Shown here: in pieces, positions 17,401-25,404 of the stretch
Numbering within the stretch: the first letter of the stretch is position 1
How the letters are laid out: each line of letters starts with the position of its first letter
DNA from: CAXMMR01 sp965198995
GTDB lineage: Bacteria > Pseudomonadota > Alphaproteobacteria > Acetobacterales > Acetobacteraceae
DNA: 64,000 nucleotides
Assembly: GCA_965198995.1 (NCBI GenBank)
Contig: CBDAQG010000002.1
Coordinates: 1-64,000, forward strand
Direction: 5' to 3'
The notes under the pieces: generated by a model
Seen by the model: the letters and a program-made list of their open reading frames with translations, nothing else
What the model was told of the DNA's origin: nothing
The model's database searches: none
Made by a program: the position numbers and the translations under genes

Positions 17401-17636
17401 TGATGATGACCTCGATCGCCTTCGTGCTCGGGCTGGTGCCGCTGGTGACCGCGCATGGCGCCGCGGCGATCAGCCGGCGGGCGGTCGGCACGCCGGTGTT
17501 CGCGGGCATGATCGTCGCCAGCGTGTTCGGCATCTTCCTGATCCCGATGCTCTACGTGGTCTTTGAGGGGCTGCGCGAGCGGACCGGGCGGCGGTTCGGG
17601 GCCAAGACCAGGGAGCATGCGGAGGTCGCTGAGTAG
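14490..17636 (+). CDS. RND multidrug efflux permease (HAE-1 family)
   Basis: A 1048-residue AcrB/MexB-like proton antiporter of the inner membrane. The first membrane helix (RPRLAIVIAVIITIAGLIAM) is followed by IPVAQFPDIVPPQV, the signature start of the family. TM4 carries the two proton-relay aspartates in VGIVVDDAIVVVEN, and the second half repeats the fold with QIGLIVLIALAAKNGILIVE. Twelve TM helices and two large periplasmic loops are expected from the length. No outer-membrane factor gene follows, so it must share a TolC-like channel encoded elsewhere. Drug range cannot be predicted. The gene ends five bases before a repeat-family-1 hairpin. Confidence 0.95.
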   Translation: MFSAVFIDRPRLAIVIAVIITIAGLIAMTRIPVAQFPDIVPPQVQVSATYPGASSATVEASVAQPIEAQVIGVDKMLYMQSANGNDGSYTLTVSFALGSNPDIDTVNVNNRVQTALAQLPAEVQQEGLKVQKTSSAILEFVNFYAPSGNLTPLLITNYLTINVIDELSRVPGVGQARLISQQLYSMRIWFDSNRMTNLNVSANDIVNAIDAQNTVAPVGRVGARPAAGDQQFQMNVQTTGRLSSPAQFGNIVLRANPDGSVLRVRDVARVELGAQTQDSESRLDGKPSVALQINLSPGANALTTASLVNAKLEQLKARFPHGLETQITYDFTAFVRDTVSEVERTLIEAFILVAVVVFLFLGSLRATLIPVIAVPVSLIGTFAGLLALGYSANTVSLLALVLAVGIVVDDAIVVVENCERVIEEHPDWSPARCAKVAMSEITAPILAISLVLLSVFVPIAFIPGISGQLFRQFAVTISVAMLISALNALTLSPAMCAVFLRHQGPRRGIMARIGRSIDWTRDRYAIIVRRLLRFSLAGLVVVALAGAGIFVLGGITPSGFLPSEDQGGFFVSAQLPDGASVARTSEVMRTLERKISPLPGVQDTFTIVGFSILDSAQEPNTGFLFVRLKPFADRTTAQLDVNAVIGRVFGVGAQIRDANVIAFNLPPIIGLSTAGGFTYMLEGLSGQDPQQLASTMGGLIGSANANPKLSRVFSTFTAANPSLFLNIDRVKAQALGLNINDVFTALQATLGGIYVNEFNLYGRVWQVNIEGDALDRSDIPALWRIFIRNNVGQQVPLRSIADLSVVLGPQLITRYNNYRAAQIIGSPGAGQSSGTALTAMAALSKKTLPAGYTYEWTGTSYQEAAASGQTGIILALALLFAYLFLVGLYESWVIPIPVLLSVSLGVLGSMIGIYIGGLALDIYAQIGLIVLIALAAKNGILIVEFAKDRREEGSPIIEAAVLGARMRFRAVMMTSIAFVLGLVPLVTAHGAAAISRRAVGTPVFAGMIVASVFGIFLIPMLYVVFEGLRERTGRRFGAKTREHAEVAE

Positions 17637-17640
17637 AAAG

Positions 17641-17750
17641 GGTTCTTTTTTGAAAAAAGAACCAAAAAACTTTTGCTCGTACAGGTCCCGCCCACCATGT
17701 GACGCGACAGCGAGATAAAGTTTTTTGCTTCTTTTTTTCAAAAAAGAAGC
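17641..17750. repeat. Family-1 paired AT hairpins, locus A
   Basis: Left hairpin 17641-17663 (GGTTC..GAACC, stem of ten-odd bp with A/T core) followed by AAAAAACTTTTG; right hairpin 17727-17750 (GCTTC..GAAGC) preceded by the complement AAAGTTTTTT. The two ends face each other as an imperfect inverted repeat. The 60 bases between are not conserved. It sits between a plus-strand gene end and a plus-strand gene start, so it may terminate transcription from the RND pump. Confidence 0.85.
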
Positions 17751-17784
17751 GCTTGCCTTTGCTTAACCATCGGAGCCGAGCCGA

Positions 17785-18594
17785 ATGTCCGAGGCCTTGA
17801 CCGCTGCCGCCATCGAGACGCCGAAGCACGTGACGGCGGAGACGGTCACCAGCGTGCATCACTGGACCGAGCGGCTGTTCAGCTTCACCACGACGCGTAG
17901 CCAGTCGCTGCGCTTCGAGAACGGCCAGTTCGTGATGATCGGCCTGCCGGTGGAGGGCAAGCCGCTGCTGCGCGCCTACAGCATCGCCAGCCCGAACTAC
18001 GACGACCAGCTCGAATTCCTCAGCATCAAGGTGGCGGACGGGCCGCTCACCTCGCGGCTCGGTGAGATCGTGGTGGGCAACACCGTCTATGTCGGGCGCA
18101 AGCCGGTGGGCACGCTGCTGCTGCAGAGCGTGCTGCCCGGCCGCAACCTCTATCTGCTCTCCACGGGCACCGGGCTGGCACCGTTCATGAGCCTGATCCG
18201 GGACCCGGAGGTCTATGACCGCTTCGAGCGCGTGGTGCTGGTGCATGGCTGCCGGTTCGCCAGCGAGCTCGCCTATGCCGAATACATCTCGGAGCACCTG
18301 CCCCGGCACGAGTTGCTCGGTGAGCTGGTGCACGAGAAGTTGCTCTACTACCCGACGGTGACGCGGGAACGCTTTCGCAATGAGGGCCGCATCACCACGC
18401 TGATGCGCTCCGGGCAGCTTTACAGCGATCTCGGCCTGCCGGCGATCGATCCGGCGCTGGACCGGGTGATGATCTGCGGCTCGCAGGAGATGCTGGACGA
18501 GCTGAAGACGATGCTGTTGGGGGCGGAGTTCGCTGAGGGGCACAACAACGAGGCGGGCGCGTTCGTCTATGAGAAGGCGTTCGCTGACAAGTAA
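17785..18594 (+). CDS. fpr: Ferredoxin-NADP(+) reductase
   Basis: A 269-residue flavoenzyme of the bacterial FNR subclass. The FAD-binding barrel has LRAYSIASPNYDDQLEF (the RxYS motif, with a second FAD-contacting segment in SIKVADGPLTSRL). The NADP domain has LLSTGTGLAPFMSLIRD and MICGSQEMLDELKTML. The C-terminal aromatic stacking residue is in FVYEKAFADK, typical of the group. It exchanges electrons between NADPH and ferredoxin or flavodoxin, often in the oxidative stress response. The ATG has GGAG upstream. The gene stands alone between a repeat element and a small SnoaL-like gene. Confidence 0.95.
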   Translation: MSEALTAAAIETPKHVTAETVTSVHHWTERLFSFTTTRSQSLRFENGQFVMIGLPVEGKPLLRAYSIASPNYDDQLEFLSIKVADGPLTSRLGEIVVGNTVYVGRKPVGTLLLQSVLPGRNLYLLSTGTGLAPFMSLIRDPEVYDRFERVVLVHGCRFASELAYAEYISEHLPRHELLGELVHEKLLYYPTVTRERFRNEGRITTLMRSGQLYSDLGLPAIDPALDRVMICGSQEMLDELKTMLLGAEFAEGHNNEAGAFVYEKAFADK

Positions 18595-18606
18595 GGCCTT
18601 CGCCCT

Positions 18607-18640
18607 AAGTCAGGCACCACATCAAGTCGGGCACCACATC
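18607..18640. repeat. 17-bp tandem direct repeat
   Basis: AAGTCAGGCACCACATC at 18607-18623 is followed at once by AAGTCGGGCACCACATC at 18624-18640, with one mismatch. It lies in the 92-base gap before the SnoaL-like gene, about 47 bases from its ATG, so it could hold a direct-repeat operator; duplication by slippage is the plain alternative. Confidence 0.55.
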
Positions 18641-18686
18641 CTCCCAGAGCTGCGATCGCAGTCACTCTCATCGTGAGGATAGCGGA

Positions 18687-19091
18687 ATGAGCGAACAGAA
18701 TTTGGTTCTGGCGCGGCGTCTTCTGGAGAAGATGGGCGGAGGGGCGCCGTTCGACGAGTTCGAGGACTTCGTGAGCGACGATTTGGTCCTTGAAATCGCC
18801 GGCGATGCAACAGCTCTGCCCTGGATCGGAGCTCCAAAGATTGGGCGTCAGGCGTTCATCGACTTCATCCGGGATCAGCGCGAGCTGGTGACGGCAGACG
18901 CATTTCGGGTCGATGACATTTTGCACAATGACACGAGGGCCGTCGTTCTCGGAGAGCTGTCGTCAACCGTGAAGCGGACCAGGAAGGTCGTCCAGACCCA
19001 CTTCGCGCTGATACTGACCATCTCCGATCGAAAAATCGTGCGCTTCCGAATGCTGGAAGACAGCTATGCGGTGTCCCAGGCGGCCCGCTGA
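18687..19091 (+). CDS. SnoaL-like / NTF2-fold protein
   Basis: A 134-residue protein with the cone-shaped NTF2-like fold pattern: an N-terminal helix pair (NLVLARRLLEKM), FVSDDLVLEIAG, PKIGRQAFIDFI and a closing pair of strands (THFALILTISDRKIVRFRML). Proteins of this family are small isomerases, hydrolases or binding proteins for polar organic molecules; nothing here fixes the activity. The start ATG is preceded by GAGGATAG. A 17-bp tandem repeat lies upstream. It appears to be monocistronic. Confidence 0.8.
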   Translation: MSEQNLVLARRLLEKMGGGAPFDEFEDFVSDDLVLEIAGDATALPWIGAPKIGRQAFIDFIRDQRELVTADAFRVDDILHNDTRAVVLGELSSTVKRTRKVVQTHFALILTISDRKIVRFRMLEDSYAVSQAAR

Positions 19092-19141
19092 CGGAGCCGG
19101 GGTCGACCGCGGCGGCCGGCTCGGGGCATGAGCGCGTGCGG

Positions 19142-19171
19142 TGACCAGGAGCAGAGCTCCAGGCCTTTCCT
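19142..19171. repeat. Family-2 single hairpin module
   Basis: CCAGGAGCAGAGCTCCAGG followed by CCTTTCCTTGCC is a copy of the hairpin-plus-CCTT module found next to other gene ends. Here the stem is imperfect. It lies 50 bases after the SnoaL-like gene and 60 before transketolase. Confidence 0.5.
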
Positions 19172-19227
19172 TGCCTTAACCCGCGCCCAAGCCGAAACTC
19201 GCCCCAGCACGGAACGCTGGAGTGTGT

Positions 19228-21360
19228 ATGACCCAACGCTCGCATTTGACCCCCTCCATCCTGCGCGCGCCTGATGCCGGCGGCGGCGCTGCGGGCGGCG
19301 ACATCGACCTGCTCTGCATCGACACCATCCGCACCTTGGCGATGGACGCGGTGCAGAAGGCGAATTCCGGGCATCCTGGCACGCCGATGGGCCTGGCGCC
19401 GGTGGCCTACACGCTGTGGCAGCGGTTCCTGCGCTATGACCCGGAGCAGCCGAACTGGCCGAACCGGGACCGGTTCGTGCTTTCGGTCGGGCACGCCTCG
19501 ATGCTGCTCTATGCGCTGATCCATCTCGCGGGCGTGCGCAGCACCAGTGAGGGCGAGGGCGACGCGCCGGCGCTGACCATCGACGATTTGAAGAAGTTCC
19601 GCCAGTCCGACAGCAAGACGCCGGGGCATCCCGAGTATCGCATGACGTCCGGGGTGGAGACGACGACCGGGCCGCTGGGCCAGGGCTGCGGCAACTCGGT
19701 GGGGATGGCGATTGCGGCGAAGTATTACGCCGCGCGCTACAACAAGCCGGGCTTCGAGCTGTTCGACTGGCACACCTGGGTGCTGTGCGGCGACGGCGAC
19801 ATGATGGAGGGGGTCAGTTCGGAGGCCGCCTCGACGGCGGGGCATTTGAAGCTCGGCAACCTGACTTGGGTTTATGACAGCAACCACATCACGATCGAGG
19901 GCGGCACCAACCTGGCCTTTGACGAGGACGTGCCGGCGCGGTTTGCCGCCTATGGCTGGCACACCGAGGTGGTTGAGGACGCCAACGACACGGCGGCGAT
20001 GGCGGCGGCGCTGGAGCGGGCGCGCGGGGTGACCGACCGGCCGTCGTTCATCATGGTGCACAGCGTGATCGGCTTCGGCGCGCCGAAAAAGCACGGCACG
20101 CGCGAGGCGCATGGCGAGCCGCTGGGCGCCGAGGAAATCCGTGGCGCCAAGCGATCCTATGGCTGGCCCGAGGATTCTTCGTTCTTGGTGCCGGACGGGG
20201 TTTACGACCATTTCAAGCAGGGTGTGGGTGCGCGTGGGGCGCAGCTTCGCCAGGGCTGGGAGGGCCAGCTTGCGGAGTATCGGCGGACATACCCGGAACT
20301 GGCGGCCGAGCTTAATCTGATCCGAGAGCATGACCTGCCGGCGGATTGGGACGCCGACATTCCGACCTGGGAGGCGGACCCGAAGGGCGTGGCCTCGCGC
20401 GACAGCTCGCAGAAGGTGCTCAACGCGATTGCCCAGCGAGTGCCGTGGCTGATGGGCGGGGCGGCGGACCTCGCGCCATCGACCAAGAGCGACCTGAAGT
20501 TCGACGGCGCCGGCAGCTTCGAGCCGGACAACTATGCCGGCCGCAACATGCATTTCGGCATTCGCGAGCACGCGATGGGGTCGATCTGCAACGGCATGGC
20601 AACGACGGCGCTGCGGCCTTACGGCTCCGGGTTCCTGATCTTCAGCGACTACATGAAGGCGCCGATCCGGCTGTCCGCCATTATGGAGCTGCCGGTCATC
20701 TACATCTTCACGCATGACAGCATTGGCGTCGGCGAGGATGGGCCGACGCATCAGCCGGTCGAGCAGCTGGTGTCGCTGCGTGCGGTGCCGGGGCTGGCGC
20801 TGTTCCGCCCGGCGGACGCCAACGAGGTGGCCGAGGCGTGGCGGGCGATCATGGTGATGAAGGAGAAGCCGGCGGTGCTGGCGCTGTCACGCCAGGCGCT
20901 ACCGACGATCGACCGGACGAAATATGCCTCCGCCAAGGGGGTGGCGAAGGGTGGCTATATCCTCGGCGATTGTGAGGGCGGCGAGCCGCAGGTGATCCTG
21001 ATCGCCACCGGCAGCGAGGTGCATCTGATCATCGAGGCGCATGAGACGCTGCAGACCGAGGGCATTCGGAGCCGGATCGTCTCGATGCCGAGCTTCGATT
21101 TGTTCGAGGAGCAGCCTGAAGAGTACCGCGAGAGCGTGTTGCCGACGCATATCGGCGCGCGGGTGGCGGTGGAGCAGGCGGCGGCGACCGGGTGGGACCG
21201 CTATGTCGGACTCACTGGCTCGATCATCGCGATGAAGAGTTTTGGCGCGTCGGCGCCACTGAAGGACCTGCTGACGAAGTTCGGGTTCACCGCTGCGGCG
21301 GTGACCGAGGCGGCGCGCAAGCAGGCCCGGGCATCAGCGCAGGCTGGGGCATCAGCGTAA
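19228..21360 (+). CDS. tkt: Transketolase
   Basis: A 710-residue thiamine-diphosphate enzyme that moves two-carbon units between sugar phosphates. The ATG at 19228 is preferred to GTG 19222 because GGAG sits at 19219-19222. Motifs in order: AMDAVQKANSGHPGTPMGLA (catalytic His), GPLGQGCGNSVGMA, CGDGDMMEGVSSEAAS (the TPP GDG motif), GAPKKHGTREAHGEPLG, GGAADLAPSTKSD and FGIREHAMGSICNGMA. Length is close to the family mean of 660-700, with a 20-residue N-terminal extension rich in Gly and Ala. It opens the pentose-phosphate cluster; the fused transaldolase/isomerase follows after 51 bases. Confidence 0.97.
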   Translation: MTQRSHLTPSILRAPDAGGGAAGGDIDLLCIDTIRTLAMDAVQKANSGHPGTPMGLAPVAYTLWQRFLRYDPEQPNWPNRDRFVLSVGHASMLLYALIHLAGVRSTSEGEGDAPALTIDDLKKFRQSDSKTPGHPEYRMTSGVETTTGPLGQGCGNSVGMAIAAKYYAARYNKPGFELFDWHTWVLCGDGDMMEGVSSEAASTAGHLKLGNLTWVYDSNHITIEGGTNLAFDEDVPARFAAYGWHTEVVEDANDTAAMAAALERARGVTDRPSFIMVHSVIGFGAPKKHGTREAHGEPLGAEEIRGAKRSYGWPEDSSFLVPDGVYDHFKQGVGARGAQLRQGWEGQLAEYRRTYPELAAELNLIREHDLPADWDADIPTWEADPKGVASRDSSQKVLNAIAQRVPWLMGGAADLAPSTKSDLKFDGAGSFEPDNYAGRNMHFGIREHAMGSICNGMATTALRPYGSGFLIFSDYMKAPIRLSAIMELPVIYIFTHDSIGVGEDGPTHQPVEQLVSLRAVPGLALFRPADANEVAEAWRAIMVMKEKPAVLALSRQALPTIDRTKYASAKGVAKGGYILGDCEGGEPQVILIATGSEVHLIIEAHETLQTEGIRSRIVSMPSFDLFEEQPEEYRESVLPTHIGARVAVEQAAATGWDRYVGLTGSIIAMKSFGASAPLKDLLTKFGFTAAAVTEAARKQARASAQAGASA

Positions 21361-21411
21361 GACGGATCGGTTCGACCAGCCTCGCGGCGCGGCGGACAGG
21401 GAGTAGCACGC

Positions 21412-24303
21412 ATGGACAGCATTCAGACTTCGGCAGAGACCGGCAGCGGCGTCGACAGCGCCGGCAAGCAAAGCCCGCTCAAGCAGCTCGAGCAGTTCCA
21501 TCAGTCGCCGTGGCTTGATTTCATCCGTCGCGGCTTTATTGCCGATGGCAGCCTGAAGAAGCTGGTCGAGGAGGACGGGCTCAAGGGCGTCACCTCGAAC
21601 CCGTCGATCTTTGAAAAGGCGATGGGCTCCGGCAGCGACTATGATGAACAGTTCAAGCAACTTGCCGCCGACGGCGAGCATGATGCGCAGTCGGTCTATG
21701 AGACGATGGCGGTGGCGGACATTCAGCATGCGACCGAGGTGCTGAAGCCGGTCTACGACGCGACCGAGGGGCTGGACGGCTATGTCAGCCTGGAGGTCTC
21801 GCCGTATTTGGCGCTGAAGACCGAGGACACCATCGCCGAGGCGCGGCGGTTATGGGCGTGGGTCGATCGGCCTAACCTGATGGTGAAGGTGCCGGGGACT
21901 AAGGAGGGCACGCCGGCGATCCGGCAGCTGATCGAGGACGGGCTGTCGATTAACGTGACGCTGCTGTTCGCGCAGAAGGCGTATCAGGACGTCGCGATCG
22001 CCTACACCGAGGGGCTCGAGGCGCGGGCGGCGAAGGGCGAGGACATCAGCCGCATCGGCTCGGTGGCGAGCTTCTTCGTCAGCCGGATCGACGGCGTGAT
22101 CGACAAGAAGATCGACGCGCGGCTGGCGGCGGGCGACGCGGATGCGGCGGACCTCAAGCGCGTTCGCGGCAAGGTGGCGATTGCCAATGCCCGTATGGCG
22201 TATCAGTGGTATTTGGAATTCGTCGGCTCGGATCGCTGGCGGGCGCTGGCGGCCAAAGGGGCGAACCCGCAGCGGCTGTTGTGGGCCAGCACCGGCACCA
22301 AGGACAAGGCGTATAGCGACGTGCTGTATGTCGATGAGCTGATCGGCGCCGACACCGTTAACACCATTCCGCCGGCAACGATGGACGCGTTTCGCGATCA
22401 CGGGCATCCACGGGCGTCGCTGACCGAGGACATCGACGGGGCGCGTGACGTGCTGGCGACGGCGGAGCGGCTGGGGCTGGACCTCGACGGCGTGGCGCAT
22501 GGCCTGGTCGAAGACGGCGTAAGGCTGTTCGCCGAGGCGGCGGACGCGCTGCTCGGTGCCGTGTCGACCAAGCAGGTGGCGTTGCTGGGCAGCAAGCTGG
22601 CCTCGGTGAAAATGGCGCTGCCGGAGACGCTGAAGACGGCGTATGACGCCGAGCTCGACAGTTGGCGCGGCGCCGGCAAGGTGCGCGACCTGTGGGCGCG
22701 CGACGCCAAGCTTTGGACCGGCGAGGACGAGGGCAAGTGGCTGGCCTGGCTCGACATTGTTGGTGAGCGGACCGAGCATGTCGACGAGTTGCTGCGCTTT
22801 CAGGAAGACGTGAAGACGGCGGGCTTCACCCACGTGCTGCTGCTCGGCATGGGTGGGTCGAGCCTCGGCCCGGAGGTGATCGGGCAGACGTTCGGCCATC
22901 GTGGAGGCTGGCCGGAGCTGCACGTGCTGGACAGCACTGATCCGCAGCAGATCGCGACCTTCGAGGGCAAGGTTGACCTGGCCAAGACACTGGTGATCGT
23001 GTCCAGCAAGTCGGGCGGCACGCTCGAGCCGAATATCTTGAAGGCGTATTTCTTCGACCGCATGACGCGGGCGGTCGGCGGGGCCGAGGCCGGCAAGCAC
23101 TTTGTTGCCGTCACGGATCCTGGCTCGCACATGCAGCAGGTCGCCGAGCAGGACGGTTTTCGGCAGATCTTCTACGGCGACAAGGGGATTGGCGGGCGTT
23201 ACTCAGTGCTGTCCAATTTCGGGCTGGTGCCGGCGGCGGCGGCTGGGCTCGACATCAGGCAGTTCCTGCTTGGCGCTGCGCGCATGGTGACCGCCTGCAG
23301 CGCCGGCACGCCGCCCTCGGCCAATCCCGGGGTGCAGCTTGGCGTGCTGCTCGGCGTCGCGGCCAAGGCGGGGCGGGACAAGGTGACGATCGTCGCGTCG
23401 CCAGGGATCGCCGATCTTGGGGCGTGGCTGGAGCAGCTGCTGGCGGAGAGCACCGGCAAGCAGGGGCACGGCATCATTCCGGTGGACGGCGAGACGCCAG
23501 CGGCAAGCGATAGTTACGGTGACGATCGGCTATTTGCCTACTTGGTGCTGCGCGACGATGTTGACGCGACGCAGAATGCCGCGATGACGGCACTGGAGCA
23601 GGCCGGGCAGCCGGTGGTGCGGGTCGGCATCGATGGGCATGGCGAGATTTCGCAGCAATTCTTCCTATGGGAGTTTGCAACCGCCGTCGCCGGGAGCGTG
23701 ATCGGCATCAACGCCTTCAACCAGCCCGACGTCGAGGCGAGCAAGATCGAGACCAAGAAGCTGACGGATGCCTACACGCAATCCGGCAGCCTGCCGGCCG
23801 AGACGCCGTTCGCGACCTATGACGGGATCGCGCTTTACGCCGACGAGACAAATGCTTCGGCGCTGAAGGCGGATGGTCTGGACGAGGTGATGCGCAAGCA
23901 TCTGGCGCGGGCCGGCGCCGGTGACTACGTGGCGTTTGTCGCCTACATCGAGCGCAATGCGGCGCATCTGGAGTGGCTGCAGTCGTTGCGGCTGGCGGTG
24001 CGGGACGCCAGGCACGTGGCGACGGTGGCCGAGATCGGGCCGCGCTTTCTGCACTCGACCGGGCAGGCCTATAAGGGTGGGCCGAACAGCGGCGTGTTCC
24101 TGCAGGTGACCGCCGACGACGTGGCGGACCTGGCGGTGCCGGGCGAGAAATACACGTTCAGCGTCGTCAAGGCGGCGCAGGCGCGTGGCGATTTTGACGT
24201 GCTGGCCGAGCGCGGACGCCGCGCGCTGCGAGCCCACATCTCGAGCGATTTGGATGCGGGGCTCCGGCGCCTTGGAGATGCGGTCTTGGCCGCGATAACG
24301 TGA
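21412..24303 (+). CDS. tal-pgi: Bifunctional transaldolase / glucose-6-phosphate isomerase
   Basis: A 963-residue fusion. The first 380 residues are a class TalA/TalC-like transaldolase with LKGVTSNPSIFEKAM and the Schiff-base lysine (about K159) in NLMVKVPGTKEG. From about residue 420 to the end it is a phosphoglucose isomerase: LLLGMGGSSLGPEVI, VSSKSGGTLEPNILKAYFF and a Glu/His-bearing QGHGIIPVDGE. This fusion is known from acetic acid bacteria and some actinobacteria and cyanobacteria. Making both enzymes in one chain links fructose-6-phosphate from the transaldolase step to glucose-6-phosphate, closing the pentose phosphate cycle. AGGGAG stands ten bases before the ATG. The stop lies just before a hairpin pair. 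Confidence 0.96.
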   Translation: MDSIQTSAETGSGVDSAGKQSPLKQLEQFHQSPWLDFIRRGFIADGSLKKLVEEDGLKGVTSNPSIFEKAMGSGSDYDEQFKQLAADGEHDAQSVYETMAVADIQHATEVLKPVYDATEGLDGYVSLEVSPYLALKTEDTIAEARRLWAWVDRPNLMVKVPGTKEGTPAIRQLIEDGLSINVTLLFAQKAYQDVAIAYTEGLEARAAKGEDISRIGSVASFFVSRIDGVIDKKIDARLAAGDADAADLKRVRGKVAIANARMAYQWYLEFVGSDRWRALAAKGANPQRLLWASTGTKDKAYSDVLYVDELIGADTVNTIPPATMDAFRDHGHPRASLTEDIDGARDVLATAERLGLDLDGVAHGLVEDGVRLFAEAADALLGAVSTKQVALLGSKLASVKMALPETLKTAYDAELDSWRGAGKVRDLWARDAKLWTGEDEGKWLAWLDIVGERTEHVDELLRFQEDVKTAGFTHVLLLGMGGSSLGPEVIGQTFGHRGGWPELHVLDSTDPQQIATFEGKVDLAKTLVIVSSKSGGTLEPNILKAYFFDRMTRAVGGAEAGKHFVAVTDPGSHMQQVAEQDGFRQIFYGDKGIGGRYSVLSNFGLVPAAAAGLDIRQFLLGAARMVTACSAGTPPSANPGVQLGVLLGVAAKAGRDKVTIVASPGIADLGAWLEQLLAESTGKQGHGIIPVDGETPAASDSYGDDRLFAYLVLRDDVDATQNAAMTALEQAGQPVVRVGIDGHGEISQQFFLWEFATAVAGSVIGINAFNQPDVEASKIETKKLTDAYTQSGSLPAETPFATYDGIALYADETNASALKADGLDEVMRKHLARAGAGDYVAFVAYIERNAAHLEWLQSLRLAVRDARHVATVAEIGPRFLHSTGQAYKGGPNSGVFLQVTADDVADLAVPGEKYTFSVVKAAQARGDFDVLAERGRRALRAHISSDLDAGLRRLGDAVLAAIT

Positions 24304-24305
24304 GC

Positions 24306-24396
24306 GCTTCTTTTTTGAAAAAAGAAGCAAAAAGCTTTTGTTCATTCGCTAAGGCTCCAGCATTAAAAGTTTTTGGTCCCTTTTTTTAAAAAAGGA
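24306..24396. repeat. Family-1 paired AT hairpins, locus B
   Basis: Left hairpin GCTTC..GAAGC at 24306-24328, right hairpin 24375-24396 closing with GGTCC..GGAC, with AAAAAGCTTTTG and AAAAGTTTTT facing inward. The right arm overlaps the space 30 bases before the gnd ribosome binding site. It splits the pentose-phosphate cluster into tkt/tal-pgi and gnd-onward. Confidence 0.85.
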
Positions 24397-24423
24397 CGCC
24401 TTGCTTTCTCAGGAGCGCATCAA

Positions 24424-25401
24424 ATGGAACTCGGCGTAATCGGCCTCGGCCGTATGGGCGGCAATATCGCGTTGCGGCTGATGCGCAGCAAGCACTCAAC
24501 CGTCGTCTTCGACGCGAGCGCTGACGCGGTCAAGAAGATTTCAGCCAGTGGCGGCCAGGGTGTCGACAGCATCGGCGCCATGGTCGAGGCGCTGGCCAAG
24601 CCGCGGGCGGTTTGGGTAATGTTGCCGGCGGGCAAGATCACCGAGGAGGCGATCGAGACGCTGTCCGGCCTGCTGGAGGCGGGCGACACGGTCATTGACG
24701 GTGGCAACACGTTCTACAAGGACGATATCCGACGCGCCAGGCTGCTGCGCGAGAAGGGCATTGACTATGTCGACGTCGGAACGTCTGGCGGGGTGTGGGG
24801 GCTGCAGCGTGGCTACTGCATGATGATCGGCGGGCCGGCCGAGACGGTGCAGCGGTTGGACCCGATCTTCGCGACGCTCGCACCCGGCGTCGGCGACATC
24901 AGCAAGACCGACGAGCGGCACAATCGCGATCCGCGGCCGGAGCAGGGCTACATGTATTGCGGGCCGGCCGGCGCCGGGCACTTCGTCAAGATGGTTCACA
25001 ACGGCATCGAATACGGCATGATGCAGGCTTATGCCGAGGGTTTCGACGTGCTGAAGAACAAGGCCTCGGCGGCGCTGGCCGAGGATGAGCGCTTCACGCT
25101 GGACATCGCCGACATTGCCGAGGTGTGGCGCCGTGGCAGCGTCATCTCGTCGTGGCTGCTTGACCTGACGGCGGCGGCGCTGGCCGAGAACGAGACGCTG
25201 AGCAACTACAGCGGCGAGGTGTCCGACAGCGGCGAGGGGCGCTGGACGGTCGAGGCGGCGATCGAGGAGGCGGTGCCGGTGCCGGTGCTGTCCGCCTCGC
25301 TGTTCGCGCGCTTCCGCAGCCGCAGCGGCAACACGTTCGGCGAGAAGCTGCTGTCGGCGATGCGGTTCAAGTTCGGCGGCCACGTCGAGCCGAAGGCCTG
25401 A
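24424..25401 (+). CDS. gnd: 6-phosphogluconate dehydrogenase, short (decarboxylating) form
   Basis: A 325-residue enzyme of the short GntZ/YqeC-like class, which usually prefers NAD. AGGAG at 24411 fixes the ATG at 24424. The N-terminal Rossmann motif is ELGVIGLGRMGGNIALRLM, the substrate loop is VIDGGNTFYKDD, and GTSGGVWGLQRGYCMMIGG precedes the catalytic-lysine helix FVKMVHNGIEYGMMQAYAEG. It converts 6-phosphogluconate to ribulose-5-phosphate and CO2. The next gene, zwf, starts three bases after its stop. Confidence 0.95.
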   Translation: MELGVIGLGRMGGNIALRLMRSKHSTVVFDASADAVKKISASGGQGVDSIGAMVEALAKPRAVWVMLPAGKITEEAIETLSGLLEAGDTVIDGGNTFYKDDIRRARLLREKGIDYVDVGTSGGVWGLQRGYCMMIGGPAETVQRLDPIFATLAPGVGDISKTDERHNRDPRPEQGYMYCGPAGAGHFVKMVHNGIEYGMMQAYAEGFDVLKNKASAALAEDERFTLDIADIAEVWRRGSVISSWLLDLTAAALAENETLSNYSGEVSDSGEGRWTVEAAIEEAVPVPVLSASLFARFRSRSGNTFGEKLLSAMRFKFGGHVEPKA

Positions 25402-25404
25402 CGC

